From Variovorax flavidus (GTDB lineage: Bacteria; Pseudomonadota; Gammaproteobacteria; Burkholderiales; Burkholderiaceae_C), in contig NZ_JASZYE010000014.1 of the NCBI RefSeq assembly GCF_030317145.1, positions 1-64,000 of the forward strand: DNA of 64,000 nt. The letters run 5' to 3'. Position numbers and translations under genes: made by a program. The notes beneath the pieces were generated by a model, which saw nothing but the letters and a program-made list of their open reading frames with translations, searched no databases and was not told the DNA's origin. Below, in pieces: positions 63,220 through 64,000 of this stretch (its first letter is position 1; each line of letters opens with the position of its first letter).

Positions 63220-64000
63220 ATGAAATTGAAGACCCTTCTTCCCGGCCAGCTGGGATTCGGCACGGCCCCTCTGGGCAACATGTTTCGCGCGATTCCCGAG
63301 GAGGAAGCGCGGGCCACCGTGGACGCCGCATGGAACGACGGCATCCGCTTCTTCGACACCGCGCCGTTCTACGGCGCGGGCCTGGCGGAAGCCCGACTGG
63401 GTGAGGCGCTGGCGGTCCGGAATCGTGACGAGTTCGTCATCAGCACCAAAGTCGGTCGACTGATCCTCGACGAGGTGGAAGACGTCAACGCGCGCGACCT
63501 CGGCGAGAAAGGCGATGTTTTCAGGCATGGCCGCGCCAACCGGATCGTGAACGACTATTCGGAAGACGCGACGCTGCGCTCGATCGAAGACAGCCTGAAG
63601 CGACTGAAGACAGACCGCATCGACATTGCCTGGGTGCATGACGTCGCGCAGGACTTCTACGGTGACGAGTGGCTCGGTGTGTTCGAGACAGCGCGCAAGG
63701 GCGCTTTCAAGGCGCTGGACCGTCTGCGCGACGAAGGTGTGATTCGTGCATGGGGCCTGGGCGTGAACCGCGTGGAACCGATCGAGCTGCTGCTGGGTCT
63801 TGAAGGGCCTCGTCCGGATGGCTTCCTGCTCGCCGGCCGCTACACGCTGCTGGACCACTCGCGGGCACTGCAGCGCGTGATGCCGCAGGTGGCGGATCGC
63901 GGCCTTGGCATCGTCGTCGGCGGCCCGTACAGCTCGGGCGCGCTGGTCGGCGGACCGAACTTCGAATACGCGCCTGCCACGCAGGAGATCCTGGCCAAGG
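63220..64000 (+). CDS. Aldo/keto reductase, partial (runs off the end of the window)
   Basis: The frame opens at ATG 63220 behind AGGAGATCACC and stays open to the last base (260 codons seen). It reads LGFGTAPLGNMFRAIPEEEA, FFDTAPFYGAGLAEARLGEA, FVISTKVGRLI and IDIAWVHDV, with Asp and Tyr (DTAPFYG), Lys (STKVGR) and His (WVHD) as the catalytic tetrad. This matches the D-threo-aldose/L-fucose dehydrogenase group, which uses NAD(P)H. A divergent LysR gene lies upstream. About 80 residues are missing at the end. Confidence 0.88.
   Translation, partial: MKLKTLLPGQLGFGTAPLGNMFRAIPEEEARATVDAAWNDGIRFFDTAPFYGAGLAEARLGEALAVRNRDEFVISTKVGRLILDEVEDVNARDLGEKGDVFRHGRANRIVNDYSEDATLRSIEDSLKRLKTDRIDIAWVHDVAQDFYGDEWLGVFETARKGAFKALDRLRDEGVIRAWGLGVNRVEPIELLLGLEGPRPDGFLLAGRYTLLDHSRALQRVMPQVADRGLGIVVGGPYSSGALVGGPNFEYAPATQEILAK

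Overview
The window looks like chromosomal or megaplasmid DNA of a high-GC betaproteobacterium of the Burkholderiales, most likely Comamonadaceae (Variovorax-like). This is inferred from three things: the GC-rich codon use, the mix of protein families (Bug-type tripartite receptors, COG2984 and NlpA/MetQ binding proteins, many LysR regulators, PHA-related proteins), and the short intergenic repeats. No rRNA, tRNA, CRISPR array, phage or intact insertion sequence was recognised. The origin is inference, not identification.

Layout. 0-11 kb is metabolic and accessory: a broken cupin gene, a vanadium-haloperoxidase-like lipoprotein, a secreted alpha/beta hydrolase next to a CadC-like winged-helix/TPR regulator, a COG2984 binding protein, a GFA-family protein, and a MetQ-like binding protein coupled to a flavin monooxygenase. 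10.9-22.8 kb is a compact stress block: two universal stress proteins, an HtrA/Deg protease, an NAD(P)H:quinone-reductase-like flavoprotein, a triple-BON protein, a DksA/TraR zinc-finger protein, a response regulator overlapping a hybrid PAS-GAF kinase, an FNR/CRP-type regulator without the Fe-S cysteine cluster, a degenerate ornithine-carbamoyltransferase-like protein, a beta-CASP metallo-beta-lactamase nuclease and a hemerythrin. Six FNR-type boxes lie in this block. Four read TTGAT-N4-CGCAA in the direction of the gene they precede, so the block looks like one low-oxygen or redox regulon.

22.9-38.6 kb mixes small stress proteins (PHA-granule family, YidB/DUF937, GlsB/YeaQ, DUF883-like, zinc-ribbon membrane protein), RecQ, a glycosyltransferase, the large HPII-type catalase and a PHB-depolymerase-like esterase. 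It also holds several decayed genes: an internally deleted IS30-type transposase, a frameshifted small protein, a membrane-protein head fused to an isochorismatase tail, and a frameshifted CxxCxGxG protein. 38.9-45.1 kb carries a sugar aminotransferase with a glycosyltransferase, a TonB-like lipoprotein and an EmrAB-type efflux pair. 45.5-54.2 kb is a run of small hypothetical and membrane proteins interspersed with copies of one short repeat (core near CAGTCGGCCA-N2-A-N-CGGAC), plus a cardiolipin-synthase-like enzyme, an SDR/AraC pair and a CusF-like protein. 54.2-64 kb holds regulator-enzyme modules: LysR with a DapA-family aldolase and a Bug receptor, HbpS/GlcG protein, cupin, NmrA-like reductase with LysR, and LysR with an aldo/keto reductase that runs off the end.

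Start sites were chosen by ribosome-binding site and family N-terminus; several are shorter than the longest open frame.
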